64,000 nt of DNA from Neolewinella agarilytica (GCF_900110645.1 NZ_FOFB01000016.1:94684-158683), one strand, 5' to 3'. Positions 28,148 to 37,254 are shown, counted from the stretch's first letter. Made by a program: numbers and translations. The notes: generated by a model not told the origin, from the letters alone.

Positions 28148-28864
28148 TTACTTGCTTTTACTTTCTTTCATCTCGAAGTTGAACCCGCTTTCTTCCAGTT
28201 TCCTGTAAATAGCCTCGTCAAAGCGATAGAGTTTGGCCGGGCGGTGAGCAACGCCCTCCTGGGTTCGGTTCAGGTCTTCCAGCAAGCCCATGGAGAGAAT
28301 CTTCTTGCGGAAATTGCGCTTCTCCAACTCTGTTTCCCAAATTGCTTCGTAGAGATGCTGTAGTTCCGTGAGGGTAAAAGCCGGAGGCAGCAGTTCAAAT
28401 CCAACCGGACGAGTCCGGATACTCTTCTTTAGTTTATCGAGAGCGACGGCAACAATTTCCTCGTGATCGAAGGCGAGTTGTTCCAGATCATCAACAGTGT
28501 GCCAGGTAATGTCCTGGGCCAGACCTGCGGCGCGGGGCCGAAAATCAGCGATTTTCACCAGGCTATAGTAGGCTACCGTAATCACCCTTCCAAGATTATG
28601 TCGGCCCGGACTTCCAAAGGTATGCAGCTGTTCCAGGTAAACGTTCTCCATCCCCGTCATTTCCCGGAGAACACGAGCCGCAGCGGCTTCAAGATCTTCC
28701 TTTGGCTGAACGAAGTAGCCCGGCAGTGCCCAAAAATCCTCAAAAGGCGGCTCATTTCTGCGGATAAGCAGAATTTTCAACTTGCCTTCGTCGAAGCCAA
28801 AAATGACATTATCGACGGTAAAGGCTGATTTGAAAAAATCATTGAAGTTCTTTCTTGCTTGCAC
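28148..28864 (-). CDS. Nudix-related transcriptional regulator (NrtR/AraR-like)
   Basis: The 238-residue protein has a Nudix-fold domain (about 14-145) and a C-terminal winged helix (about 160-230, with FTLTELQHLYEAIWETELEKRNFRKKIL), the NrtR/AraR arrangement. The Nudix box (residues 49-72) is degenerate: where REUxEE is expected the protein has RVLREM, so Val65 and Met69 replace two glutamates. It therefore probably binds a ligand such as a sugar or ADP-ribose derivative rather than cleaving it. A -7-like TATCTTTG lies at 28888-28895. No sugar or NAD operon is adjacent, so the regulon cannot be inferred. Confidence 0.82.
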   Translation of the reverse strand: MQARKNFNDFFKSAFTVDNVIFGFDEGKLKILLIRRNEPPFEDFWALPGYFVQPKEDLEAAAARVLREMTGMENVYLEQLHTFGSPGRHNLGRVITVAYYSLVKIADFRPRAAGLAQDITWHTVDDLEQLAFDHEEIVAVALDKLKKSIRTRPVGFELLPPAFTLTELQHLYEAIWETELEKRNFRKKILSMGLLEDLNRTQEGVAHRPAKLYRFDEAIYRKLEESGFNFEMKESKSK

Positions 28865-28958
28865 ACTGGATGGTTAGAGTCGGACGCCAAAGATAGTGTA
28901 CAAGTTACAATAAGCGGGGGAATAGAGTGGTAGTCTTGTAGTTTGGTAGTCTTGTAGG

Positions 28959-29356
28959 CTGCCGCGTGGTGGAGGCGTTGGAGGCTACCGCGTGTTAGAG
29001 GCTGCCGCGTGGTGGAGGCGTTGGAGGCTACCGCGTGTTAGAGGCTGCCGCGTGGTGGAGGCGTTGGAGGCTACCGCGTGTTAGAGGCTGCCGCGTGGTG
29101 GAGGCGTTGGAGGCTACCGCGTGTTAGAGGCTGCCGCGTGGTGGAGGCGTTGGAGGCTACCGCGTGTTAGAGGCTGCCGCGTGGTGGAGGCGTTGGAGGC
29201 TACCGCGTGTTGGAGGCTGCCGCGTGGTGGAGGCGTTGGAGGCTACCGCGTGTTGGAGGCTGCCGCGTGGTGGAGGCGTTGGGGCTACCGCGTGTTAGAG
29301 GCTGCCGCGTGGTGGAGGCGTTGGAGGCTACCGCGTGTTGGAGGCTGCCGCGTAGT
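28959..29356. repeat. 43-bp tandem array, nine copies
   Basis: Nine head-to-tail units starting at 28971, 29014, 29057, 29100, 29143, 29186, 29229, 29272 and 29314 follow a partial unit at 28959. Each unit joins two related halves, GGAGGCGTTGGAGGCTACCG and AGAGGCTGCCGCGTGGT. Copies differ at one position (TTAG or TTGG) and the eighth has a one-base deletion. ORFs across it translate to repeats of Leu/Glu/Ala/Trp/Arg without any start context, so it is treated as non-coding. A GGTAGT-rich tract (28926-28957) leads into it. The array fills most of the 541-bp gap between the Nudix regulator and the methyltransferase. Confidence 0.92.
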
Positions 29357-29405
29357 GGTAGCCCGTAATTCGCACAAGACTATCGAAGTACGGTAAACCA
29401 ATATC

Positions 29406-30263
29406 CTAAAAAAAGCCCAATCGCCAGGGTTTCCAGCGGGTAGAGATTAAGGACAGGTGCGGGCCATCCATTCCGGGATCAAAGAAGAGCAACCCGAAGT
29501 GGTAAACATCTACGGAAGCGGTTACTTCCGGGAAATTTTTGAGTTCTTCCCAGGCTTGTTCCATGCCTTCGGACCAGTGTATGTCCGCAATGATGAAAAC
29601 AGACTGTTCTCCGGCCAGTGGGAGGAGCCTACGGACGTAGTCCAGGGTAGGTTGGTAGCGATGGTCTCCATCGCAGAAAAACAGGTCGAGAGGCTCGTCC
29701 GGGGTCATTGATTTCCCGAGGAAGGTCTCATTGGCGTCGAGCCATTCCTGGAACAGGCCGACGTAAGCCTGGAGGCCCGGGCCGGTTCCGGCTTTGGCAA
29801 ATGTTTCGCGGGCCAGGGCTGCCACATCTGCGTTTCCTTCCACGGTGTGTAAGTTGGCCCGGGTATCCGCGGCATGAAGGTAAAGCGTTGAAATGCCGGC
29901 GTTGGTGCCAAACTCAATGAGGTTCTTTGCTCCCAGCCAGAGGGCCATTCGAAAAAGAAAACGGCCGCAATCGTCGTCAATGGCATTCGTTGCCACGAGC
30001 GAGCGGACGCTGCGTTCGGCCTTTGAAGTCGTTTTACTCTCCGCCCCGAGTGACTGCAGCTTCACGTTTCCTTCCCGACCTTTCCAGTAATTTCTGACGG
30101 AACGAATCAAGTCGAAGGCGTGGTAGTGTCGGTCATCCCGATACACCTCATTAACAAAGGCTACGAGGCGAGGAGAGTGAACATCGTAGCGGGTGCTGGC
30201 ACCCGCGTACCAGCGGATAGCGGACCAGACTCTAAAAAGCCAGTATTGAGGAGTGGCGGACAT
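29406..30263 (-). CDS. Class I SAM-dependent methyltransferase
   Basis: The 285-residue protein has a Rossmann-type methyltransferase core (about 105-250). Motif I is KNLIEFGTNAGISTLYLH, followed by an acidic strand end (LHTVEGN) and a later DLFFCDGDHRYQPTLDYVRRLLPL. This matches the O-methyltransferase/CmcI-like group that uses an Asp-Gly-Asp-His strand. The first 90 residues are a helical, basic segment of unknown role. The methyl acceptor is unknown. It faces the ABC permease gene divergently. Confidence 0.8.
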   Translation of the reverse strand: MSATPQYWLFRVWSAIRWYAGASTRYDVHSPRLVAFVNEVYRDDRHYHAFDLIRSVRNYWKGREGNVKLQSLGAESKTTSKAERSVRSLVATNAIDDDCGRFLFRMALWLGAKNLIEFGTNAGISTLYLHAADTRANLHTVEGNADVAALARETFAKAGTGPGLQAYVGLFQEWLDANETFLGKSMTPDEPLDLFFCDGDHRYQPTLDYVRRLLPLAGEQSVFIIADIHWSEGMEQAWEELKNFPEVTASVDVYHFGLLFFDPGMDGPHLSLISTRWKPWRLGFF

Positions 30264-30463
30264 GGCGCGAAGGTAGAATGCTATTTTGATCTTTTGAGAA
30301 GAAAGCCAGGCCTAAATCAATTCCCTGACGATTAAATAGTGAGCTGGATATCCACATACTTTAAAGTTTTGGGGTACAAACCTTACCTTTCGGCCCCACC
30401 CATAAATTATTGGTCCCCTCATCTTAGCAAAATACCAGCGGACCGATTTACTAAACAAGCAAT

Positions 30464-31600
30464 ATGTCCCTTCTGGACGCTCCCTACCGCTACACTACTC
30501 TGCAGAAGACCCTGATGGGGATTGCAGGCCTGGTGCTTTTTTTACTCCTCTGGTGGTTTCTGGCCGAACAGCTCGCCGTTCAACAGCCCATTGGCTCCTT
30601 TAATACGCGCCCGCCATCGAGTTTGAGTACCGATCCGGCGGAGATTGCCTTTCGGGACTCCATCCTGCGGGCAGACTCCATTGCGTACGCCAATGCGACG
30701 GACTTCAAGAAGGTCTATCCACTACTTCCACCTCCGCACAAAGTTTTTTCGGCCTTCCCGGAACTCATTTCCCCGGGGGAAGAGTCCGTGAATAAAAGTC
30801 TGATCAATCATGCTGCGGTGTCCGTCTGGCGAAACCTTCAGGGCTATTTCTGGGCAGTATTTTTCAGCCTGCTCATTGGCATACCGATTGCCATTAGCCC
30901 GATTGCCAAAGCGATGTTCAGCCGGCAGATTGATACGCTTCGCTTTGTCCCTCTGACCGCCCTGACGCCTATTTTCCTGATCATTTTCCGGCCGGAAGCT
31001 TCCGAGGCCATGAAGGTCAGTTTCCTTGCCTTTGGTATTCTGGTTTACCTTTTACCCGTTGTTATGCAGCGTCTTTGGGAAACGGAGGATGTTTATCTAA
31101 AGACTGCTTACACGCTGGGAGCCAGCGACTGGCAATTGGTAAAGTCGGTCTACATACCCGCCGTGCTCAGCAAGCTCATTGATGACATCCGGGTACTGAC
31201 GGCCATTAGCTGGACCTATATCATCATCGCCGAAGTCTACTATCGAACCGACGGCCTGGGGTCACTGAGTTACATACTCGGCCGCCAGGGTAACGTTGCC
31301 GGCGTCTTTGCCGTGCTGATCTCCATCGTCATCATCGGATATTTTCAGGATCAACTCTTCGCCTATATGAACCGGCGACTCTTCCCGCACCGGGACGTAA
31401 AATCAGTCAGTCCCGGTTTGAAAGAGACCCGCAATGGCTTTCTTATCATTCTGTCAGTCGTCATGTTTTACCTGCTACTTAAGGTCGTCATCGGCACTGT
31501 CCCGATCGTTGGGTTCATTGTTGCCATCGTTGTCGCGGCGGCGGCTTTGTTGATCATTTTCGGAGAATTCAAACTCCGCACCGCTAAAACTGCCAGTTAA
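30464..31600 (+). CDS. ABC transporter permease of the nitrate/sulfonate/taurine type
   Basis: The 378-residue permease has one N-terminal helix (about 17-38), a periplasmic stretch of about 80 residues, then the binding-protein-dependent permease domain (about 125-310). That domain carries the coupling segment TAYTLGASDWQLVKSVYIPAVLSKLIDDIRVL and an SsuC-like end. Two extra hydrophobic segments follow (about 325-370). Family members are usually about 250-280 residues, so both ends are extended. It is followed after 2 bp by its ATPase. No periplasmic binding-protein gene accompanies it. Confidence 0.86.
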   Translation: MSLLDAPYRYTTLQKTLMGIAGLVLFLLLWWFLAEQLAVQQPIGSFNTRPPSSLSTDPAEIAFRDSILRADSIAYANATDFKKVYPLLPPPHKVFSAFPELISPGEESVNKSLINHAAVSVWRNLQGYFWAVFFSLLIGIPIAISPIAKAMFSRQIDTLRFVPLTALTPIFLIIFRPEASEAMKVSFLAFGILVYLLPVVMQRLWETEDVYLKTAYTLGASDWQLVKSVYIPAVLSKLIDDIRVLTAISWTYIIIAEVYYRTDGLGSLSYILGRQGNVAGVFAVLISIVIIGYFQDQLFAYMNRRLFPHRDVKSVSPGLKETRNGFLIILSVVMFYLLLKVVIGTVPIVGFIVAIVVAAAALLIIFGEFKLRTAKTAS

Positions 31601-31602
31601 TC

Positions 31603-32412
31603 ATGCCCAATTTCACGGAGACCGAGTACGAAAACATCATTGAGCTGCGTGGCATCAGCCAGAGCTACGACGGCGGTAAGAGCTGGATTATTCAGGGACT
31701 GGACTTTCTGGTGGAAGACAAGCCTGCCCAGGGGCAGTTTGTTGTTATCCTCGGCGCCTCCGGCGCCGGCAAGAGTACCGTTTTGCGCTATATTGCTGGT
31801 CTGCAGCGACCAACGGAAGGTTCCGTATTGGTTAAAGGCCAGCCTATCGGGAAAGCCAACCGCGTGGGTATGGTCTTTCAGCAATACAGCTCGCTGCCCT
31901 GGCGAACGGTGCTGGAAAACGTCGCCCTCCCGCTGGAGTATCAAGGCGTTGATAAAAAAGAACGTTTGGAGCGCGCCCGCGAGATGGTCGAACTCGTAGG
32001 TCTGGCGGGCCACGAAGACAAATTTGCCCAGTACCCCACCCTTTCAGGTGGGCAGCTACAACGTATCGCCATCGCCAGAAGCCTGATCGCTAACCCCGAT
32101 ATTCTGCTGATGGATGAGCCCTTCGGTGCGCTGGACATCAACACCCGCCTGCAGATGCAGGACCTGCTGACCGAGATCTGGCACCGCATCCACCCGACCA
32201 TCATATTCGTTACTCACGACATTCCGGAGGCCGTTTACCTGGCCGACGATATTTATATGATGAAGCCAGCCCCAAGCCGGTTTACGGAGCACGTCAAAGT
32301 AGACCTGCCCCTGCAGCGAAGCCGGGAGACTAAACGGACCGACCGCTACATCGAGCTGGTACGCCTGGTAGAGGATAAAATGATCGCCATAACGGGCGGT
32401 GAAGGACACTAA
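31603..32412 (+). CDS. ABC transporter ATPase of the SsuB/TauB type
   Basis: The 269-residue ATPase has Walker A GASGAGKSTVLRYI, a Q-loop (VFQQYSSLPWRTVLENV), the signature LSGGQLQRIAIARSL, Walker B ILLMDEPFGALD and the switch histidine in FVTHDIPEAVYLADD. SSLPWRTVLENVALPLE is characteristic of the nitrate/sulfonate/taurine subfamily. It starts 2 bp after the permease stop and is surely co-transcribed. The substrate is unknown without a binding protein. Confidence 0.92.
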   Translation: MPNFTETEYENIIELRGISQSYDGGKSWIIQGLDFLVEDKPAQGQFVVILGASGAGKSTVLRYIAGLQRPTEGSVLVKGQPIGKANRVGMVFQQYSSLPWRTVLENVALPLEYQGVDKKERLERAREMVELVGLAGHEDKFAQYPTLSGGQLQRIAIARSLIANPDILLMDEPFGALDINTRLQMQDLLTEIWHRIHPTIIFVTHDIPEAVYLADDIYMMKPAPSRFTEHVKVDLPLQRSRETKRTDRYIELVRLVEDKMIAITGGEGH

Positions 32413-32472
32413 GAGCTGATCTGGCATACCTATCGGGAGGGCGGTGTACCAGATAGAAGGGTGCACCTTAGT

Positions 32473-32500
32473 CGTCAGACAAGCAACGCTTTGTCTGACG
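32473..32500. terminator. Candidate terminator between convergent genes
   Basis: CGTCAGACAA (32473-32482) and TTGTCTGACG (32491-32500) form a 10-bp perfect stem around an 8-base loop, 60 bp after the ATPase stop and 76 bp before the convergent barrel-gene stop. There is no T-run, so its strength is uncertain. Confidence 0.55.
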
Positions 32501-32576
32501 AGCTTGCCACCGACTGAAACGGGAGGAAACAACTCAACAGGCGAACAGGGCTGCCATCCTTACATCAGTTGTACTA

Positions 32577-33263
32577 CTATCGGGAGAGCCAAAAACCGAA
32601 TCGAAACCCGCCTGACAATTCAAGAGCGGAGCGACGTCCTTCATCTCTGTCCTCATTGAAAAAAGCGAAGTTTTCGTTGAAAAAACCAACGGGAACACTT
32701 CGCAGGTCTTCCCGGTCCAGATAGGTCCATTCCACGAGGGCCAGCCCAGCTCCCATATAGGCATCCACCGTAAAGCGGCCCTCCAGGAATTGCGCCCCGA
32801 TTTTAGGAATAATCGAGAATCGGTTACGTTGCCGGCGAGCCGAGGAAACACTTACCGGACCGAGCTCTTCAGAGTAGTAGCCACCGGAAAACTGTTGGCT
32901 CGTCCGGGTATAGGGCAGTTCCATGCCAACGTATAACTCCCGAACCAGTTTGGGTAAAGAATAGCGGATTTCCGGTCGGATGCCCACAAATCGGTAATCG
33001 TCATTTTTGTCCGGTTGCAGGATAACATTCCTAATCCCATCGTTACCGTACTCGGCGTCCAGGACGAGGCTAAAGCGCTCCAACTTGTATTGCATACCGA
33101 GCCGGAGGCGCGGGTAACGAGTGGCGATACTAAAGGGCATGAGGTGAATACCGAAGCCCTGAAATACCGTTTCCGTTCCTGATTCCTGCTCAATGGGAAT
33201 ATCCTGTGCCCACAGGCCAGGTAACACGACGAAGAGCAAAAGCAGGGTAAGGATAAATCTCAT
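32577..33263 (-). CDS. Putative outer-membrane beta-barrel protein
   Basis: The start is placed at the ATG at 33263, giving a clean signal peptide (MRFILTLLLLFVVLPGLWAQ); the upstream ATG at 33314 would add 17 charged residues. The mature part of about 208 residues alternates polar and hydrophobic residues in amphipathic strands (RLRLGMQYKLERFSLVLDAEYG, RFTVDAYMGAGLALVEWTYL, ELSGGFRFGFWL). It ends in an aromatic segment typical of barrels inserted by BamA. I do not recognise a specific family. Confidence 0.68.
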   Translation of the reverse strand: MRFILTLLLLFVVLPGLWAQDIPIEQESGTETVFQGFGIHLMPFSIATRYPRLRLGMQYKLERFSLVLDAEYGNDGIRNVILQPDKNDDYRFVGIRPEIRYSLPKLVRELYVGMELPYTRTSQQFSGGYYSEELGPVSVSSARRQRNRFSIIPKIGAQFLEGRFTVDAYMGAGLALVEWTYLDREDLRSVPVGFFNENFAFFNEDRDEGRRSALELSGGFRFGFWLSR

Positions 33264-33376
33264 GGTGGCAAGCGGTCTTGTTTTTCTAACGAAAAAAGGG
33301 GAACAAATGTCCATTCACTGCTTTTTTAAAAAAACATGGCATCCTGCGTTTGCGCCCTACACCCTACAATGGCCAA

Positions 33377-34189
33377 TTAAACAACAAGGCTACGTAAGCC
33401 TTCCGCCACCCCGTCTTCCTTATTCGTTGCTACTACCCGGTCTGCTACCGCCAAAACCGCCGCTTTTGCATTAGCGACAGCCACTCCCATACCTACGGCC
33501 TGGAGCATTTCGACGTCATTAAAATTATCGCCAAAAGCGATACAATCTGCCAAACTGAAATCCGGGTAGCTATTCGCGAGCAGCATTTCAATACCCGTCA
33601 GTTTGGAGATTCGCTTACTGGCAATTTCCAGATAGGTATCCTTTGAGCGGTACAGGTGAAGCTCTCGGTCAAACTCCCGTTCCAATTGCTCCACGAGGAC
33701 ATCCAGTTCCGCTGGCTCCCCCATCACCATCACCTTGTGAGCACTGATGTTGCGGGCCTGCCAGTCCGAAGTTGTTTCTTTCATCTTCCGGACAGAAGGG
33801 CTCACCTTCGTATTGTTTTCCTCCCGCAAAGCGTAAAAATCCATGCTTTCAACGTACCATTCGTGGCCGTGGAAAAGTTGAACGGACAGGGAGCTTCCTG
33901 ACCGTAACCCATCAATTTCCCGCACGATGTGCAGCGGTATTTCTTCGGAGTGAATCGCCTGCCCGTCCACCAGTACCCAACCACCGTTATAGGCGATCAA
34001 CGGCAAACCAGAGATACGGAGATCATCCTGGAGGTGTGTCATCGCCGCCGGCATCCGGGAAGAGATCAGAATGAATGGCACTCCGTTTTCGGTAATTCGC
34101 CGGACTTCTTTCTTCAATGCAGGAGAAACCTCGCGGTCTTTATTGAGGAGGGTTCCGTCGATATCAGAGAAAGCAATTTTCATAGTCAT
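33377..34189 (-). CDS. HAD-superfamily Cof-type sugar-phosphate phosphatase
   Basis: The 270-residue protein has HAD motif I FSDIDGTLLNKD (nucleophile and acid Asp pair), motif II in PFILISSRM (Ser), a conserved Lys in the region around KRISKLTGIEML, and motif IV AFGDNFNDVEMLQAVGMGVAVANA. The C2 cap and GDNFNDVEM signature place it in the Cof/YbiV subfamily, which dephosphorylates small sugar phosphates or flavin precursors. The start could also be two codons downstream (MKIAFS). Its substrate is unknown. It appears to be monocistronic. Confidence 0.9.
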   Translation of the reverse strand: MTMKIAFSDIDGTLLNKDREVSPALKKEVRRITENGVPFILISSRMPAAMTHLQDDLRISGLPLIAYNGGWVLVDGQAIHSEEIPLHIVREIDGLRSGSSLSVQLFHGHEWYVESMDFYALREENNTKVSPSVRKMKETTSDWQARNISAHKVMVMGEPAELDVLVEQLEREFDRELHLYRSKDTYLEIASKRISKLTGIEMLLANSYPDFSLADCIAFGDNFNDVEMLQAVGMGVAVANAKAAVLAVADRVVATNKEDGVAEGLRSLVV

Positions 34190-34271
34190 GTAGCGGTGTA
34201 GTGGGTAGCAGCCTACCCCATTTTGGAGGCCACAAAACTACTGAAGGGCTGCCACTATTCGGTCAGACGCC

Positions 34272-35645
34272 TTACCGTACCAGAATCCGCCGCGTCCACC
34301 CGGAGCCACCGTCTGTTGCCAGCCCCCGCACGAAGTAAGCGCCGGCAGGCAGTTCGGGTAATTCGATACGCTGAGCGGTAGCTTCCCCCGTCAACTGCCT
34401 GGTGGCGAGATGCTGCCCGGCGGTATTGATGATTACCACTTCCCCGGTGCCAGCGGCACCGCTGATGGTGATGGGTTGTCCGGTAGCAACCGGATTAGGG
34501 AACAAGCGGATAGCTTCGCTGGAGACAAGTGGCGCAGCCGGTGTGGTGCCAAAGCTGATTGGACTACGGGGGGCCAGCGTTTCGCCCGGCATCCAGGGGT
34601 CATTGGCACGTTCCGTAACGGGAACCTCCGCTGACGCCAACTCATCCGCCATTTCAGGAACAGCCTGCCCCCACGGCCAGGGGATAAAGAAGAATGGGCG
34701 GAGCATAACGCTGATGTCTTCCACCTCGCCCCATCGGCCAGAACATGAAGTAGCATAACCTCCGTAGCTCATGACCACGCGAATCCGGCTCATGCCCCAA
34801 AAAGTTCCGGGGGAGTTGAAGGTAAAGGCATTCGTACCGGTACCGTTCCATTGGTGCAGCAGCTCACCGGAATCGGTGAAATCGCCGTCACCGTTTTTAT
34901 CAAGGTAAACGCGCCAGTAGAGGCGATAGGCACTTCCTCCCCGAAAGCCCGGCGTGTAATTGATGGTGTAGGAACTGCCGTGATACAGATTGATCGTGGA
35001 GTGATTATAGTGCCAGCGATAGCCGCCGTCGTTGCCCGTGGGAAACTGGCGGCCAGCCACTCCTACCTGGCGAATGTGTTCGTAGCCGGAGTTGCGGGAA
35101 GTATTGCAGTAATTCTGGGGCTCGGCATCGTGTACCGTGATGGTGTTTACGCAGGCCAAATCGTTTCCGGACACATGCTCAGCGTAAGCCGTGAAATAGC
35201 TCGTGCCATAGCCCTCCATATCGGTAAGGTTGATGGTTTGATTGCTTACACCGCAATCATCGCTAAGGGTGTAGAGGTCATCCACATTAATTGTGTATCC
35301 CTGGGAAGGATGGACCAGATAGATGTTTTGTTCATGGCAGGTCAGGCTGGGTGGCGATGGATCCTGAACTCTTACCGTTGCCCAACAAATACTGGAACCA
35401 CTACGAGTTCTTACCGTCAAATAAACCGTATGTTCTCCCAGGCCAGCTACTGCCGGAGAAACAGAAAAGCCAAGGGACTGGCCTCCGGTATCGTAGGATC
35501 CACCGTCAAACCATTCTGGTTCCAGGGTGATCTCACAGTCTCCGGCCGGCAATGCCACGGTAATGTTATCGTAGCAAATGGCAATCGGGCTGGCGCTAAG
35601 GGCCACCGAAAAAAGGAGGAATGGCAGGAGGTATGCGTATTTCAT
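34272..35645 (-). CDS. Exported GEVED-domain protein with T9SS type A sorting domain
   Basis: The 457-residue protein has a signal peptide (1-18, ALSASP), two Ig/HYR-like beta modules (about 25-180), and a GEVED domain (about 180-315) with RLYWRVYLDKNGDGDFTDSG and the end SGRWGEVEDISVML. A Pro-rich linker follows. The C-terminal sorting domain of about 75 residues (IRLFPNPVATGQPITISGA to the final RRILVR) directs export through the T9SS. It would be secreted or surface-anchored. No protease or glycosidase motif is seen, so it is probably an adhesin or binding protein. Confidence 0.85.
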   Translation of the reverse strand: MKYAYLLPFLLFSVALSASPIAICYDNITVALPAGDCEITLEPEWFDGGSYDTGGQSLGFSVSPAVAGLGEHTVYLTVRTRSGSSICWATVRVQDPSPPSLTCHEQNIYLVHPSQGYTINVDDLYTLSDDCGVSNQTINLTDMEGYGTSYFTAYAEHVSGNDLACVNTITVHDAEPQNYCNTSRNSGYEHIRQVGVAGRQFPTGNDGGYRWHYNHSTINLYHGSSYTINYTPGFRGGSAYRLYWRVYLDKNGDGDFTDSGELLHQWNGTGTNAFTFNSPGTFWGMSRIRVVMSYGGYATSCSGRWGEVEDISVMLRPFFFIPWPWGQAVPEMADELASAEVPVTERANDPWMPGETLAPRSPISFGTTPAAPLVSSEAIRLFPNPVATGQPITISGAAGTGEVVIINTAGQHLATRQLTGEATAQRIELPELPAGAYFVRGLATDGGSGWTRRILVR

Positions 35646-35712
35646 GACGGAGCGTTTATGTCCTTTAATGCGGGTTTAAAGCCTGCCGTTACGCCACATT
35701 TCAAAATTTTCC

Positions 35713-35830
35713 GGGCGCGGACGCAGGTGCAGAGGAAGTTAAATGAAGCAGTGTTTGCACCGCCGACTGAAGTCGGCGAATCCCCCCACCCTTCCAGCTT
35801 GTTTCTTAATGCTTTTCTTTGCACCTGTCC
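35713..35830. repeat. GCAGGTGCA element with degenerate right arm and inner palindrome
   Basis: GGGCGCGGACGCAGGTGCA (35713-35731) with tail GAAGCAGTG is the left arm. The right side keeps only TTTGCACCTG (35818-35827). Between them lies the hairpin CGCCGACTGAAGTCGGCG (35761-35778), which resembles the RAYT-associated palindrome core but with compensating changes. It sits in the 229-bp gap between divergent genes. Confidence 0.6.
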
Positions 35831-35874
35831 TGCTGTACTACAGGATGCCCCAATAAGCCATCAACCACCACACC

Positions 35875-37131
35875 ATGTCGATCAAAGTCCACTCCGAAAT
35901 TGCTCCTCTCCGCCGCGTACTTGTGCACCGGCCGGATGCAGGCACTGCCACCATCACGCCACAACGCGCCGAAGAACTTCTCTTCGACGATATCGTCTAC
36001 CTGCCCCAGATGCAGAAAGAACACGATGTTTTCACAACTTTACTCCGTCGTTTTCTGGGGAAAGACGGGGTGCTCGAGATGACTGACCTGCTGGCCGAAG
36101 CCATCGCCGCCAACGAAGAAGCGACCCGGGAGAGCCTGGAAATGATCGTCAGCTGGGAAGAACTTCCCGAATTTTATGTCGACAAACTCCTGGAACTCTC
36201 CCCCAGCGAGCTGGCTGATGTTCTCATCACCGGCGACTTCAAGCAGGATCAACGCCGGCTTTTTGATCCCATCCCGAACTTCATCTTCACCCGTGATATC
36301 GCCGTTACAATCAATGATCACCTGCTCATTACAAAAGCGGCGAAAACCGCCCGGAGCCGGGAGAATTTCATCATTCGCCTCGTTGTCTGGTCGCACCCAA
36401 TGTTTCAGGAATTACAGCAGTCGGGTCGGGTCATTAACCTGAATAAAGTCGACGACTTTCCGCCCAGTCGCCTTGCCGAAAAGGTGAGCATTGAGGGAGG
36501 CGACGTTATGTTGCTAAACGAAGACTATCTGCTCATTGGCGAAAGCGAACGCTCCAGCAGCTACTCCGTTCGGGCGCTGGCGGATGAATTATTTCGTCGG
36601 GGTGTGGTTAAGAACGTGGTTCGCGTCAGCGTACCCGCTGAGCGGAGTTTCATGCACCTGGATACGATCTTCACTCAGATTGATGAGCATGACTTCGTCT
36701 GCTACGCCCCGATCATCTGCGAAGGCGGCCGCCCTTCGGGCGTCGAGGTCTGGCGGGCGGACGGCCAATCGGCAGCCTATTCCAGCCTTAAGGAGTGCAT
36801 CCTGGCGGAGATTGACCCCGTGGCCCGTTTCATCCCCTCCGGCGGAGGGCAAAGCCCCTTTCAGGAACGCGAACAATGGACGGACGGCTGTAATCTCGTT
36901 GCCTTGCGCCCGGGCCTGGCCATCACCTACGACCGTAACCCCGTTACGGCGGAGACCCTCAAAAAAGCGGGCTATGACATCATCGGTGCCCGCGAACTCA
37001 CGGATCGGATCGACAATCATGGCCTTAATCCGGCTACTGTCCGAAAAACCATCATCACTCTGCCCAGCGGCGAGTTGAGCCGGGGGCGGGGAGGATCGCA
37101 TTGTATGACTTGCCCGGTGGAGAGGGGGTAG
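35875..37131 (+). CDS. arcA: Arginine deiminase
   Basis: ArcA hydrolyses arginine to citrulline and ammonia, the first step of the arginine deiminase pathway. The 418-residue protein carries the family's catalytic motifs: NFIFTRDIA (substrate Asp), SIEGGDVMLLNEDYL, FMHLDTIFTQ (catalytic His, Asp) and RGGSHCMTCPVER with nucleophile Cys410 near the C-terminus. Length is normal. No carbamate kinase, ornithine carbamoyltransferase or arginine-ornithine antiporter gene is adjacent, so the pathway is either dispersed or the enzyme serves nitrogen release only. A possible terminator hairpin follows at 37134. Confidence 0.93.
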   Translation: MSIKVHSEIAPLRRVLVHRPDAGTATITPQRAEELLFDDIVYLPQMQKEHDVFTTLLRRFLGKDGVLEMTDLLAEAIAANEEATRESLEMIVSWEELPEFYVDKLLELSPSELADVLITGDFKQDQRRLFDPIPNFIFTRDIAVTINDHLLITKAAKTARSRENFIIRLVVWSHPMFQELQQSGRVINLNKVDDFPPSRLAEKVSIEGGDVMLLNEDYLLIGESERSSSYSVRALADELFRRGVVKNVVRVSVPAERSFMHLDTIFTQIDEHDFVCYAPIICEGGRPSGVEVWRADGQSAAYSSLKECILAEIDPVARFIPSGGGQSPFQEREQWTDGCNLVALRPGLAITYDRNPVTAETLKKAGYDIIGARELTDRIDNHGLNPATVRKTIITLPSGELSRGRGGSHCMTCPVERG

Positions 37132-37133
37132 GC

Positions 37134-37158
37134 AAAAAGCGGCGCTGCGCGCGCTTTT
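37134..37158 (+). terminator. Candidate terminator of arcA
   Basis: AAAAGCG (37135-37141) and CGCTTTT (37152-37158) pair around a GC-rich loop, 3 bp after the arcA stop, ending in T residues. It belongs to a cluster of mini-hairpins around the truncated gene at 37255. Confidence 0.5.
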
Positions 37159-37254
37159 CTCTTAGACGCACTTCGCGGCTATTCGACACAAAGAGAACAT
37201 AGGCACAAAGGGCACATAGAAGGCGGGAGAGATGGTCAGTAGCAATAATGTCCG

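Noticed and set aside
28959..29356. Possible CRISPR array
   Set aside because: Units are directly adjacent with no unique spacers, and no cas gene is present.
29121..29396. ORF with repeated Leu-Glu-Ala-Ala-Trp-Trp-Arg units
   Set aside because: It is only the translation of the 43-bp tandem array, and the period is not a multiple of three.
34851..36086. 411-codon plus-strand frame across the T9SS cargo gene and the start of arcA
   Set aside because: It crosses two supported genes and an element-containing gap, and shows no domain.
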